Below, piece by piece: positions 28,232-36,706 of a DNA stretch of 64,000 nt. The translations under genes and the position numbers were made by a program. A model generated the notes under the pieces. That model did not search any database. It saw only the letters and a list, made by a program, of their open reading frames with translations, and was not told the DNA's origin. Each line of letters starts with the position of its first letter. Positions within the stretch are counted from its first letter, which is position 1. The DNA comes from an uncultured Alistipes sp. (GTDB lineage Bacteria > Bacteroidota > Bacteroidia > Bacteroidales > Rikenellaceae), in contig CALUNG010000002.1 in assembly GCA_944321955.1 (NCBI GenBank), positions 62,001-126,000 of the forward strand. The letters are read 5' to 3'.

Positions 28232-29091
28232 TCTGCAATGACGAAGACCGCAAGCGTAAGACTTGCAAGTCCGTTGAGCGTGCCGAAGGCTATGCCGATG
28301 TTTTTCTGACGTGAAGGCGTTACGAGCAGATGTTCGAGCAGAAGCAGACCGACGAATATGACACAGCCGATCCACAGAAACCAGTGTTGCGGCAAGAATG
28401 CGACGAACCATACCAGCGACGCGATGCTGACCATATGCAGGCCGAGACTAATGGCGAGAGCCGTGCGCGCCGAGAATTTCGACGGGATGGAATGCAGTCC
28501 GTGGTTGCGGTCGAAATCGACATCCTGCAATGCATATATTATGTCGAAGCCGCCGCACCATGTCATGACGAGCAGCGCGAGTATGCACGGCTCTATTGCG
28601 AAGCGTCCGGTTACGGCGATGAAAGCGCCTACGGGAGCTATTCCGAGCGACAGTCCGAGGACCAGATGCGCCAACGACGTAAAGCGCTTGCAATAGCTGT
28701 AAAACATTATCACGAAAAGCGCTACGGGCGACAGCCATGCCGTCAGGCTGTTGATCGTTGAGGCCGTAATCACGAAGAGCGCAGCGTTAATTACGTCGAA
28801 AGCCAATGCCTTGCGCGGCGATATTTTGCCGGCCGGTATCTCGCGAGATGCCGTACGCGGATTCTCGCCGTCGATTTTGCGGTCTGCCCAGCGGTTGAAT
28901 CCCATGGCCGTATTTCTGGCGAAGACCATGCACAGCACGACCTGCACCAACAACAGAATCCACCGGCCGGGAGTGTAGGCGTCGCCGCCCGACACGTAAG
29001 CTCCGTACGTGAATCCTATAAGGGCGAAAGGCATCGCAAAAATCGTATGGGCGAATCTTACAAGATGAAAATAATCCTTAATGCGTGTCAT
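28219..29091 (-). CDS. UbiA-family prenyltransferase (menaquinone pathway candidate, MqnP-like)
   Basis: 290 residues with about eight or nine membrane helices. The two Asp-rich motifs of UbiA enzymes are NRWADRKIDGENPRT (first) and DVDFDRNHGLHSIPSKF (second), which bind the prenyl diphosphate through magnesium. The sequence style resembles the ubiA_other group used in the futalosine route to menaquinone, where it attaches the polyprenyl tail; MenA-type or UbiA-type chemistry is possible too. ATG at 29091 opens the MTRIKDYF start usual for the family; a longer frame upstream would run over its promoter. Confidence 0.88.
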   Translation of the reverse strand: MTRIKDYFHLVRFAHTIFAMPFALIGFTYGAYVSGGDAYTPGRWILLLVQVVLCMVFARNTAMGFNRWADRKIDGENPRTASREIPAGKISPRKALAFDVINAALFVITASTINSLTAWLSPVALFVIMFYSYCKRFTSLAHLVLGLSLGIAPVGAFIAVTGRFAIEPCILALLVMTWCGGFDIIYALQDVDFDRNHGLHSIPSKFSARTALAISLGLHMVSIASLVWFVAFLPQHWFLWIGCVIFVGLLLLEHLLVTPSRQKNIGIAFGTLNGLASLTLAVFVIADLLV

Positions 29092-29111
29092 GATAAAACC
29101 GAATTGCGGTG

Positions 29112-29119
29112 CAAAAATA
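29112..29119 (-). promoter_or_regulatory. -7 element for the UbiA-family gene
   Basis: TATTTTTG on the minus strand, 20 bases before the start codon at 29091. Confidence 0.5.
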
Positions 29120-29147
29120 CAAAAGAACCCGCAAACGTTCGCATTAA

Positions 29148-29179
29148 TTTGCATTTTCAAGCGTAATGAGCTATATTTG
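29148..29179 (+). promoter_or_regulatory. Promoter of the rSAM/lipoprotein pair
   Basis: TTTG (29148-29151), 20 bases, TATATTTG (29172-29179); 28 bases before the lipoprotein start. It is divergent from the prenyltransferase promoter. Confidence 0.7.
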
Positions 29180-29207
29180 TTCAAACCCGCTTAATTTCCC
29201 CGATGCC

Positions 29208-29681
29208 ATGAAAGAGAAAATCCTCAAAATGCTTCTTGTACTGCTCGGATTCGGAGCAGCCGCCTGCGAAGAAAAGAACATCGACGCCTATGGTTGCCCG
29301 GCCGTCGATTTTTCGCTGAAAGCCAGAGTTACGGACAATACCGGCAGGCCGATCAAGGGGATAAAGGTTCGGACCGTCAACTATGCATATTACTATTACG
29401 GTGCAGAATACGAATTCGACAGCAACGGTGAGGGTTACACCGACAGTGACGGCAATGCAGAACTCAAAGCAAAGATAGCCGCTTTCGATTCGCCTCCGTA
29501 TTATGTAAATGTAGGATTCGAAGATGTCGACGTCGCAGAAAACGGAGGTGAATTCGCCATGAAACAGGTGGAGATCAAGGTCACCGAAAGTGACAGAAGC
29601 ATGTCAAGCACATGGATCAAGGCATATTCCGTCGATCTGGGCGATGTCGCACTCGACGGGAATGGCGAAACGGAGCAATAA
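29208..29681 (+). CDS. Putative lipoprotein of the rSAM/lipoprotein system
   Basis: 157 residues. Short hydrophobic signal followed by GAAAC with Cys20 as lipidation site, then CEEKN, an acidic start compatible with surface export in Bacteroidetes. The rest is a small beta-sandwich with a carboxypeptidase-regulatory-like turn (DNTGRPIKGIKVRT) and a Tyr-rich strand YAYYYYGAEYEF. Position directly before a radical SAM/SPASM enzyme matches the family pair lipo_with_rSAM / rSAM_w_lipo that I recall from Bacteroides. The protein may be the substrate of the enzyme; its function is unknown. ATG at 29208 was chosen because it opens the signal sequence. Confidence 0.8.
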   Translation: MKEKILKMLLVLLGFGAAACEEKNIDAYGCPAVDFSLKARVTDNTGRPIKGIKVRTVNYAYYYYGAEYEFDSNGEGYTDSDGNAELKAKIAAFDSPPYYVNVGFEDVDVAENGGEFAMKQVEIKVTESDRSMSSTWIKAYSVDLGDVALDGNGETEQ

Positions 29682-29688
29682 CCGGCCC

Positions 29689-30771
29689 ATGAAAGCCCGA
29701 AAGTTATCACTGCGCCAACGTCTGGCCCTCGAAATAGAACGCCGACTGCAGGACAGGCGTGTCGCGGAGCACAAGCTCGACACTCTGTTCTGGGAGTGCA
29801 CGCTGCGGTGCAATCTCATGTGCCGCCACTGCGGCAGCGACTGCACGAGCGACCCTGCATATCGGGACATGCCTGCCGAGGAGTTCTTCCGTGTACTCGA
29901 CACGCAGATAACGCCGCACGTGGACCCTCACAAGGTATTCATCATTTTGTCGGGTGGCGAGGTACTCGTACGCAATGACATTGAACGGATAGGCCTCGAT
30001 CTATATCGCAGGGAGTATGCATGGGGGCTCGTCACAAACGGCATGGCGCTGTCGCGCCGCCGCTTCGATTCGCTGCTCGCGGCAGGCCTGCACGGCATGA
30101 CCGTCTCGCTCGACGGTTTCGAGCCGCAGCATACCCACATAAGACGCAACCCCGACAGTTTCAAGCGTGCAGTAGAGGCAGTACGGATGGCGGCAGCCGA
30201 ACCGTCGCTGGCATTCGACGTGGTAACATGCGCCACGCCGGCATTGATGCCGCATCTGGACGAATTCAAGGAGTTTCTCATATCGCTCGGCCTGAAACGC
30301 TGGCGCATATTTACGATCTTTCCGACGGGCCGCGCGGCAACCGATCCGACGCTTCGATTGTCAGACGGGGATTTCGTGTCGCTGATGGAGTTCATACAAC
30401 GTACACGCCGGGAGAACCGCATAAGCCTCAATTACGGATGCGAAGGTTTTCTCGGAGGGTATGAAGCCGGAGTGCGCACCTCGTTCTACGAATGCCACGC
30501 CGGAATCGGAACGGCATCGATACGCATCGACGGGGCCATATCGGGCTGCACGAGCATACGTGCCGACTACAATCAGGGCAACATCTACGAGGACGACTTC
30601 TGGGATGTATGGCAAAACCGTTTCGACGTATTCCGCAACCGCGAATGGATGCACCGCGACGAATGTGCCGAATGCGGCATGTTCCGCTACTGCCGCGGCG
30701 GCGGCATGCACCTGCGCGATGACAACGGCCGCATGACCGACTGTGCATACCGGCGTTTGTACGGCAAATAG
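29689..30771 (+). CDS. Radical SAM/SPASM enzyme of the rSAM/lipoprotein system
   Basis: 360 residues. The radical SAM cluster motif is C41-x3-C45-x2-C48 (CNLMCRHC), followed by the LSGGEVL glycine-rich SAM-binding motif. The C-terminal SPASM-like region has many cysteines (FYECHAGIGTASIRIDG, GCTSI, DECAECGMFRYCRGGGMHL, DCAY), enough for one or two auxiliary iron-sulfur clusters. SPASM enzymes usually modify a peptide or protein; the lipoprotein 7 bases upstream is the obvious candidate. ATG at 29689 was chosen for spacing; an in-frame ATG at 29662 inside the lipoprotein gene is an alternative. Confidence 0.9.
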   Translation: MKARKLSLRQRLALEIERRLQDRRVAEHKLDTLFWECTLRCNLMCRHCGSDCTSDPAYRDMPAEEFFRVLDTQITPHVDPHKVFIILSGGEVLVRNDIERIGLDLYRREYAWGLVTNGMALSRRRFDSLLAAGLHGMTVSLDGFEPQHTHIRRNPDSFKRAVEAVRMAAAEPSLAFDVVTCATPALMPHLDEFKEFLISLGLKRWRIFTIFPTGRAATDPTLRLSDGDFVSLMEFIQRTRRENRISLNYGCEGFLGGYEAGVRTSFYECHAGIGTASIRIDGAISGCTSIRADYNQGNIYEDDFWDVWQNRFDVFRNREWMHRDECAECGMFRYCRGGGMHLRDDNGRMTDCAYRRLYGK

Positions 30772-30781
30772 CGTACGGGGT

Positions 30782-30811
30782 TTTGTATTACATGCAAAAT
30801 TCGTATCTTTG
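30782..30811 (+). promoter_or_regulatory. Promoter of lepA (possible leaderless start)
   Basis: TTTG (30782-30785), 18 bases, TATCTTTG (30804-30811), ending 8 bases before the lepA ATG. Confidence 0.75.
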
Positions 30812-30819
30812 CCTTCGCT

Positions 30820-32610
30820 ATGAAAAACATAAGGAATTTTTGCATTATCGCCCATATCGACCACGGCAAATCGACGCTGGCCGACCGTCTTCTCGAAATA
30901 ACGCACACGCTCAACCAGCGTGAAATGCAGGCGCAGGTGCTCGATGACATGGACCTCGAACGTGAAAAAGGCATCACCATCAAGAGCCACGCCATACAGA
31001 TGGAATACACGGCACATGACGGCGAGCACTACATACTGAACCTTATAGATACCCCGGGACACGTCGATTTTTCATACGAAGTGTCGAGGGCGATAGCCTC
31101 GTGCGAAGGGGCTTTGCTGGTTGTAGACGCGACACAGGGCATACAGGCCCAGACCATATCGAACCTTTATCTGGCTCTGGGCAACGATCTCGAGATAATA
31201 CCTGTTCTCAACAAGATTGACATGGAGTCGGCCATGGTCGACGAGGTCAAGGATCAGGTCGTGGATCTGCTCGGATGCAAGCATGAAGACATACTGTGCG
31301 CATCGGGCAAGACCGGTCAGGGAGTTGAGGAGATACTCGAGGCCATCGTACAGCGCGTGCCGGCTCCGAAAGGGGATGACGATGCCCCGCTGCAGGCCCT
31401 GATTTTCGACTCCGTCTTCAATCCGTTCCGCGGAATCATAGCATACTACCGCATATTCAACGGCACCATACGCAAAGGCGAACACGTCAAGTTCTTCAAT
31501 ACGGGCAGTGAGTACGACGCCGACGAAATAGGCGTACTCAAGCTCAAGATGCAGCCGCGCGAGGAGTTGCGCGCGGGCGACGTGGGCTACATCTGCTCGG
31601 GAATCAAGGTTTCGGCCGACGTGAAGGTCGGCGATACGATTACGTCGGTTGCAAATCCATGCAGCGAGGCCATATCCGGATTCGAGGATGTGAAACCGAT
31701 GGTCTTCGCCGGAGTCTATCCGGTCGAGGCCGACCAGTACGAGGACCTGCGCGCCTCGCTCGAGAAGCTGCAGTTGAACGACGCCTCGCTGACATTCGAA
31801 CCGGAGAGTTCGCTGGCCCTCGGATTCGGATTCCGATGCGGCTTTCTGGGCCTGCTGCACATGGAGATCATACAGGAACGTCTGTACCGCGAATTCGACA
31901 TGGACGTTATAACTACCGTTCCGAACGTATCGTACCGTATCACCACCACGCAGGGCAACGTTCTCGAGGTGCACAATCCCTCGGGCCTTCCCGAGATCAC
32001 CAAGATCGCCAAGATCGAAGAGCCGTATATCCTTGCGCAGGTGATCACCAAGACCGACTTTCTGGGCAATGTCATCAAGCTGTGCATCGACAAGCGCGGA
32101 GTGATGAAGAATCAGACCTTCATTACGCAGGATCGCGTGGAGATAAACTTCGAGATGCCGCTCTCCGAGATCGTTTTCGACTTCTACGACAAGCTGAAAA
32201 GCATATCGAAAGGGTATGCCTCGTTCGACTATCACCGCACGGGATACCAGCCGAGCCGTCTTGCCAAGCTCGACATACTGCTCAACGGAGAGCCTGTCGA
32301 CGCGTTGTCGTCGCTCATATACGCCGATCATGCCTACGATTTCGGACGCAAGATGTGCGAGAAGCTCAAGGAACTGATCCCGCGCCAGCAGTTCGACATA
32401 GCCATACAGGCGGCAATCGGCGCCAAGATCATAGCCCGCGAAACAGTCAAGGCTGTCCGCAAGGATGTTACGGCCAAGTGCTACGGCGGCGATATTTCGC
32501 GCAAGCGCAAACTTCTGGAGAAACAGAAGGCCGGAAAGAAACGAATGCGCCAGATCGGATCGGTTCAGGTGCCGCAATCGGCATTCCTCGCCGTTCTGAA
32601 AATGGACTGA
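30820..32610 (+). CDS. lepA: Elongation factor 4 (LepA), back-translocating GTPase
   Basis: 596 residues, the normal LepA length. GTPase motifs: AHIDHGKST (G1, K17), the EKGITIKS switch region, DTPGHVDF (G3) and NKIDME (G4). Domains II, III and V follow, and the LepA-specific C-terminal domain ends with [18 protein letters not shown]. It binds ribosomes and aids translation or ribosome assembly under stress. Start chosen at the only ATG following the promoter; the next gene begins 19 bases after its stop and is probably in the same transcript. Confidence 0.98.
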   Translation: MKNIRNFCIIAHIDHGKSTLADRLLEITHTLNQREMQAQVLDDMDLEREKGITIKSHAIQMEYTAHDGEHYILNLIDTPGHVDFSYEVSRAIASCEGALLVVDATQGIQAQTISNLYLALGNDLEIIPVLNKIDMESAMVDEVKDQVVDLLGCKHEDILCASGKTGQGVEEILEAIVQRVPAPKGDDDAPLQALIFDSVFNPFRGIIAYYRIFNGTIRKGEHVKFFNTGSEYDADEIGVLKLKMQPREELRAGDVGYICSGIKVSADVKVGDTITSVANPCSEAISGFEDVKPMVFAGVYPVEADQYEDLRASLEKLQLNDASLTFEPESSLALGFGFRCGFLGLLHMEIIQERLYREFDMDVITTVPNVSYRITTTQGNVLEVHNPSGLPEITKIAKIEEPYILAQVITKTDFLGNVIKLCIDKRGVMKNQTFITQDRVEINFEMPLSEIVFDFYDKLKSISKGYASFDYHRTGYQPSRLAKLDILLNGEPVDALSSLIYADHAYDFGRKMCEKLKELIPRQQFDIAIQAAIGAKIIARETVKAVRKDVTAKCYGGDISRKRKLLEKQKAGKKRMRQIGSVQVPQSAFLAVLKMD

Positions 32611-32629
32611 CATAATCCCTACCTAACCT

Positions 32630-34540
32630 ATGAAAAAGAAGACCATCATCGACCTGTTCGAGACCTCGGTGGCCGAATACGGTCCCAAGACATTCCTGCT
32701 CGAAAAGAAGAAGGACAAGTTCGAGTCCACAACCTATGCAGAGACCAAACGCATAGCACTTGCAACCGGTGCAGGACTTGCCGCATTGGGTATAAAGCCA
32801 AAACAGACGGTTTCAATACTTGCCGAAGGGTGCAACGACTGGATAACCTCCGAATTGGGTCTGTTATATGCAGGGGCCATCAGTGTTCCCCTTTCGATAA
32901 AGCTCGAGGAGGCCAACGACCTTCTTTTCCGTCTGCGCCATGCCGACGTCTGCGCGATATTCGTATCCAGGAACCAGCTGCCCAAGATACGCAAGATCCG
33001 CGAACAGCTGCCGTTGTTGAAACATGTAATCGTCTTCGGAGATACCAAACTCGAAGACGGGGAGACCAGCCTGGCCGATGTCATGGCAATGGGAGAGAAG
33101 TATCTTTCCGAACACCGCGATGAGTTTCTCGCCATCGGGCGCAACATACGCAACGACGACTACGCAACCATTACATATACGTCCGGCACGACGGCCGACC
33201 CGAAAGGTGTCGTGCTGACGCACCGCAACTATACGGCTAATGTCGAACAGTCGCTTTCACGCATAAGTATTCCGTCGAGCTACCGGACTCTTATAATACT
33301 GCCGCTTGATCACTGTTTCGCGCATGTCGTCGGCTTCTACATCATGATTGCCTGCGGAGCGTCGGTTGCCACCGTACAGGTCGGAGCTACACCGATGGAG
33401 ACCCTGAAGAACATCCCGGTAAACATCCGCGAAGTAAAGCCGCACTTCCTGCTGTCGGTACCAGCGCTGGCAAAGAATTTCCGCAAGAATATCGAGAGCT
33501 CGATACGGGCCAAAGGCAAATCGACCGAGCGCTTGTTCAACTTTGCCATGAAGGTTGCCTACGAATACAATCAGGACGGCTATCACAAGGGCCGAGGATG
33601 GCGTTTCATTCTCAAGCCGCTCGTTGCGTTGTTCGACAGGATACTCTTCCGCAAGGTACGTGAAGCCTTCGGCGGCGAGATGAAGTTCTTCGTAGGCGGC
33701 GGAGCACTGCTCGACGCCGAGTTGCAACGCTTCTTCTATGCGATAGGCATTCCCATGTTCCAGGGCTACGGTCTGTCGGAGGCTACGCCCGTCATATCGA
33801 CCAACTCGCCGCATTATCACTGGCACCGTTTCGGATCATCGGGCAAGATTATCATACCGCTCGAGCTGAAGATCCTTGACGAAGAGGGCCACGAAGTCCC
33901 CAACGGACAAAAGGGCGAAATCGTAATCAAGGGCGAGAACGTCATGGCCGGATACTGGAAGAATCCGGAATCCACGGCCGATACCATACGTGACGGCTGG
34001 CTGCATACGGGAGATATGGGATATGTCACCGACGACGAATTTCTCTATGTGTTGGGGCGATTCAAGAGTCTGCTCATCGCAAGCGACGGCGAGAAATACT
34101 CACCCGAAGGTATGGAAGAGGCGATAGTTGACAAGTCGCCTTACATCGACCAGATCATCATCTACAACAACCAGAGCCCTTATACGGGAGCCATAGTTGT
34201 TCCCAACAGGGATGCATTACGCCGCGAGTTGGACGGTCGGGGAGTTTCCGGAGACGGCCGGGCAACGGTCGCCGCAGAGATAATCGGGGATGAGATAGCC
34301 AAATACAAGAGCGGAGGCGAGTATGGCGACGAATTTCCGGATCGATGGTTGCCGGCTGCACTTGCAATCGTTGACGAAGCCTTTACCGAACAGAATGGTC
34401 TGGTAAACAGTACCATGAAGATAGTTCGCGGCAAGGTGGAGACATATTTCAAGGATAGAATCGACTATATGTATACGCCTGAAGGCAAGACATTGAAGAA
34501 TCCGAAGAATCTGGCGTCGCTGAAAAAATTGGTTCTATGA
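32630..34540 (+). CDS. AMP-binding long-chain acyl-CoA synthetase-like protein
   Basis: 636 residues of the ANL superfamily. The ATP-binding loop is YTSGTTADPKG (183-193), with Ala-Asp where many members have Gly-x; further marks are FQGYGLSEATPV, GWLHTGDMG and the lysine-bearing hinge. It should activate a fatty acid to acyl-AMP and then acyl-CoA. It has two insertions typical of the FadD15/long-chain group. It follows lepA closely, a pairing without obvious functional logic; the tRNA-Gly gene and its own promoter come next. Confidence 0.92.
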   Translation: MKKKTIIDLFETSVAEYGPKTFLLEKKKDKFESTTYAETKRIALATGAGLAALGIKPKQTVSILAEGCNDWITSELGLLYAGAISVPLSIKLEEANDLLFRLRHADVCAIFVSRNQLPKIRKIREQLPLLKHVIVFGDTKLEDGETSLADVMAMGEKYLSEHRDEFLAIGRNIRNDDYATITYTSGTTADPKGVVLTHRNYTANVEQSLSRISIPSSYRTLIILPLDHCFAHVVGFYIMIACGASVATVQVGATPMETLKNIPVNIREVKPHFLLSVPALAKNFRKNIESSIRAKGKSTERLFNFAMKVAYEYNQDGYHKGRGWRFILKPLVALFDRILFRKVREAFGGEMKFFVGGGALLDAELQRFFYAIGIPMFQGYGLSEATPVISTNSPHYHWHRFGSSGKIIIPLELKILDEEGHEVPNGQKGEIVIKGENVMAGYWKNPESTADTIRDGWLHTGDMGYVTDDEFLYVLGRFKSLLIASDGEKYSPEGMEEAIVDKSPYIDQIIIYNNQSPYTGAIVVPNRDALRRELDGRGVSGDGRATVAAEIIGDEIAKYKSGGEYGDEFPDRWLPAALAIVDEAFTEQNGLVNSTMKIVRGKVETYFKDRIDYMYTPEGKTLKNPKNLASLKKLVL

Positions 34541-34572
34541 TTTCATAAAAACAAAAAAGCGGTGTATATTTG
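34541..34572 (+). promoter_or_regulatory. Promoter of tRNA-Gly
   Basis: TTTC (34541-34544), 20 bases, TATATTTG (34565-34572), 11 bases before the mature tRNA 5' end. Confidence 0.65.
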
Positions 34573-34583
34573 TACATCGCAAT

Positions 34584-34655
34584 GCGGGAGTAGCTCAGTG
34601 GTAGAGCATCAGCTTCCCAAGCTGAGGGTCGCGGGTTCGACCCCCGTTTCCCGCT
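34584..34655 (+). tRNA. tRNA-Gly(CCC)
   Basis: 72-base cloverleaf: acceptor GCGGGAG pairs with TTCCCGC (one G-U), D arm GCTC/GAGC, anticodon stem TCAGC/GCTGA with loop TTCCCAA (anticodon CCC), and T arm GCGGG/CCCGT with the TTCGACC loop. CCA is not encoded. It reads GGG codons. Confidence 0.93.
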
Positions 34656-34667
34656 CGAGAGAAAATG

Positions 34668-34694
34668 GACGGTCCGTGTGGCCGTCTGTTTTTT
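34668..34694 (+). terminator. Terminator of tRNA-Gly (first copy)
   Basis: GACGG (34668-34672) / CCGTC (34682-34686) stem followed by TGTTTTTT. The same element recurs 158 and 316 bases downstream. Confidence 0.7.
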
Positions 34695-34825
34695 GTCTTC
34701 CCAAAAATGCAGGGGTCGGCAAGCGACTCTCATACACCCCTTTCAGGGGCCGGGGGTATAAACATAAATTCGCACATCACGTGCATACGTGAGTTCGACC
34801 CCCGTTTCCCGCTCGAGAGAAAATG

Positions 34826-34852
34826 GACGGTCCGTGTGGCCGTCTGTTTTTT
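34826..34852 (+). terminator. Second copy of the tRNA-Gly terminator
   Basis: Identical to 34668-34694, in repeat unit two. Confidence 0.6.
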
Positions 34853-34983
34853 GTCTTCCCAAAAATGCAGGGGTCGGCAAGCGACTCTCATACACCCCTT
34901 TCAGGGGCCGGGGGTATAAACATAAATTCGCACATCACGTGCATACGTGAGTTCGACCCCCGTTCCCCGCTCAGTAGAAAATG

Positions 34984-35010
34984 GACGGTCCATGTGGCCG
35001 TCTGTTTTTT
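34984..35010 (+). terminator. Third copy of the tRNA-Gly terminator
   Basis: GACGG / CCGTC stem with one loop change (CCATG for CCGTG) and a longer T run; in the partial third unit. Confidence 0.6.
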
Positions 35011-35060
35011 TGTATTATCAACCAACTACTGTGGCAGAGATGATATTGCGCATACAGCAG

Positions 35061-35090
35061 ACAGCCGATATCCGTTGAGATATCGGCTGT
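35061..35090. terminator. Hairpin after the efflux operon
   Basis: Perfect 12-base inverted repeat ACAGCCGATATC / GATATCGGCTGT with a 6-base loop, 5 bases past the MFS gene's stop. There is no strong U tract on the minus strand, so termination efficiency is uncertain. Confidence 0.55.
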
Positions 35091-35094
35091 CAAT

Positions 35095-36702
35095 TTATTG
35101 ACTGCAATCTACGCGTTTTGACGATCCGAGACCGTATTCGCGCTTTATCATGTTGCGAATCGATTTGAACGTCGGATGAATGGCCTTGTATGGACGTATC
35201 AGATCGCTTTCACGAATGAGAAACAGCAGCAGGAACAGTATGCCGAGCAGCGAAAGCCATCCGAATATCTCCTTCATCGAGACCATCATTGCCTGCTGTT
35301 GCAGAGCGCCGATCAGTTCGCCGAAAGGTATGTGCGGTACAATGGGATTGACATTGTCGAGCGCCGATCCGAGCACCAGCGCATTGTGTTTTGTGATGAC
35401 CTTGAACAGGTGATCGATAACGGCACCGCCGAAGGCTCCGCCGAACGAAGCGCTGAAGAATGCCTGCAGCGACAACGACTGTGCGAAGTGCGGGAATACC
35501 GGAATACGTGTCAAAGCCGTCAGGAAGCATGCCCCGAGGATGACACACGCCATGCCGCGCAGGAAAAGCGGCAATATGAGCGCTTCCTTGGGCAGGTTGT
35601 AGTCGATGGTGAAATAGAACGATATGCAATATAGCGCCGCAAAGGCAAAGGCTATGGCTGTTGTCGTCTTGTATGGCCACTTGCGCACGGCAAACGTTCG
35701 CCATGTGAATAACACTCCGACGACAACGCCGGCGATTACGGCCCAGTTGAGCGATATGGAGTTTAGCGAATCGTAATCGAGTACTGCTCCGAGGTATAGT
35801 TGCTCGAGCATGTGCGACGGGGCCAGCAACAGATCGAAGAAGATATAGAGCAACAGCGTTTTCCACACTACGGGATAGCATATCGTATCGATAGCTATAT
35901 ATGGATGTCGTATAAACGAAGCCCTCCACAGATTCAAGGCCAAAGCCACAACTGCCACGACTGTTGCGATGCGTATGTAGACCGATTCGAACCAGTCGTA
36001 GTAGTCGCCATAGTTGCAGACGAACAGAGCCGAGAGTATCGTAATTCCCCACAAGGCTCCGCCGAGCCAGTCGATGCCGTATAGCGGCAATTTGCGCATG
36101 GCGCGGAACGTGCGCATGAATACGGTAGTCACCAGCAACAGGAACATCTGCAGGCCTATGACCAGCCAGTGCATGTATCTCCATTCGGAAAGGAATGCCA
36201 CGTAGGTAGTGGTTATGCCGGTCAGCTGTATCGATCCATGCACCATGAACTGTATGCAGCAGAAGAATACCGACATGTCACGTACGGGCGTAATCCACAG
36301 TTGTATCGTCGACATGCATTCGAATGTTCCCCACATGCGGAATATACCGGCGATGAAACATGCGGCAAACAATACGGGCAGGCTCTTCGTGTTCATGCAT
36401 ACGAGGTTGCATGCTATTATCACGATCGAACAGACGGTCAGCGCGAATTTTGTCGGGAACCTGAACTTGAGACGGAACATCACCGTGAAGGTCAGAGCCA
36501 TACCCACCATCGAGGCGTATCCGGCCATCATGATATCCTCCTGCATCAGGGTCGTCGATCCGACCATCTCGCTGACGGCAGCGAGATAGACACCTCCCGA
36601 CAGCTGAAAGATCAACGCAAAGAGTACGAAAATCCAAGGCTTCAGCTTCTCGGGAACGATGTTCCTGACGGCCGGAATCGAGAATGGAGCTGTTTCGTGC
36701 AT
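35095..36702 (-). CDS. MFS transporter, EmrB/DHA2-like
   Basis: 535 residues with about 14 membrane helices, the size of DHA2 drug/proton antiporters. The usual DHA2 motif C is poorly conserved, so it is a divergent member. It follows an EmrA-type adaptor by 4 bases and a TolC-family gene, forming an apparent tripartite EmrAB-TolC-like efflux system driven by the proton gradient. The substrate is unknown; drugs, bile acids or fatty acids are possible for a gut bacterium, by inference. Confidence 0.88.
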   Translation of the reverse strand: MHETAPFSIPAVRNIVPEKLKPWIFVLFALIFQLSGGVYLAAVSEMVGSTTLMQEDIMMAGYASMVGMALTFTVMFRLKFRFPTKFALTVCSIVIIACNLVCMNTKSLPVLFAACFIAGIFRMWGTFECMSTIQLWITPVRDMSVFFCCIQFMVHGSIQLTGITTTYVAFLSEWRYMHWLVIGLQMFLLLVTTVFMRTFRAMRKLPLYGIDWLGGALWGITILSALFVCNYGDYYDWFESVYIRIATVVAVVALALNLWRASFIRHPYIAIDTICYPVVWKTLLLYIFFDLLLAPSHMLEQLYLGAVLDYDSLNSISLNWAVIAGVVVGVLFTWRTFAVRKWPYKTTTAIAFAFAALYCISFYFTIDYNLPKEALILPLFLRGMACVILGACFLTALTRIPVFPHFAQSLSLQAFFSASFGGAFGGAVIDHLFKVITKHNALVLGSALDNVNPIVPHIPFGELIGALQQQAMMVSMKEIFGWLSLLGILFLLLFLIRESDLIRPYKAIHPTFKSIRNMIKREYGLGSSKRVDCSQ

Positions 36703-36706
36703 GGTG

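Larger units (their letters stand above)
34635..35010 (+). repeat. 158-bp tandem repeat built on the tRNA-Gly 3' end (two full copies and one partial)
   Basis: Copies begin at 34635 (the T arm of the tRNA itself), 34793 and 34951. The first two units are nearly identical over 158 bases; the third keeps about 60 bases and has diverged (GTTCCCCGCTCAGTAG against GTTTCCCGCTCGAGAG). Each unit starts with the last 21 bases of the tRNA gene, then the terminator, then about 100 bases containing CCCC-TTTCA-GGGG, and ends with the hairpin TCACGT-GCAT-ACGTGA (34777-34792 in unit one) right at the junction. Short open frames in the repeats are repeat artefacts. No protein gene lies in 34541-35094. Confidence 0.85.

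Noticed and set aside
31072-32613. A 513-codon open frame on the minus strand opposite lepA
   Set aside because: It lies fully antisense to a highly conserved gene, its protein has no domain and is due to codon bias in the GC-rich third position.
34584-35094. CRISPR-like array in the tandem repeats
   Set aside because: Units are 158 bases, carry tRNA and terminator sequence, and have no unique spacers or cas genes.
34665-35101. Two short open frames with nearly identical proteins inside the tRNA-Gly repeats
   Set aside because: They are the 158-bp repeat read through twice (158 is not a multiple of 3, so they only partly agree) and cover tRNA and terminator sequence.
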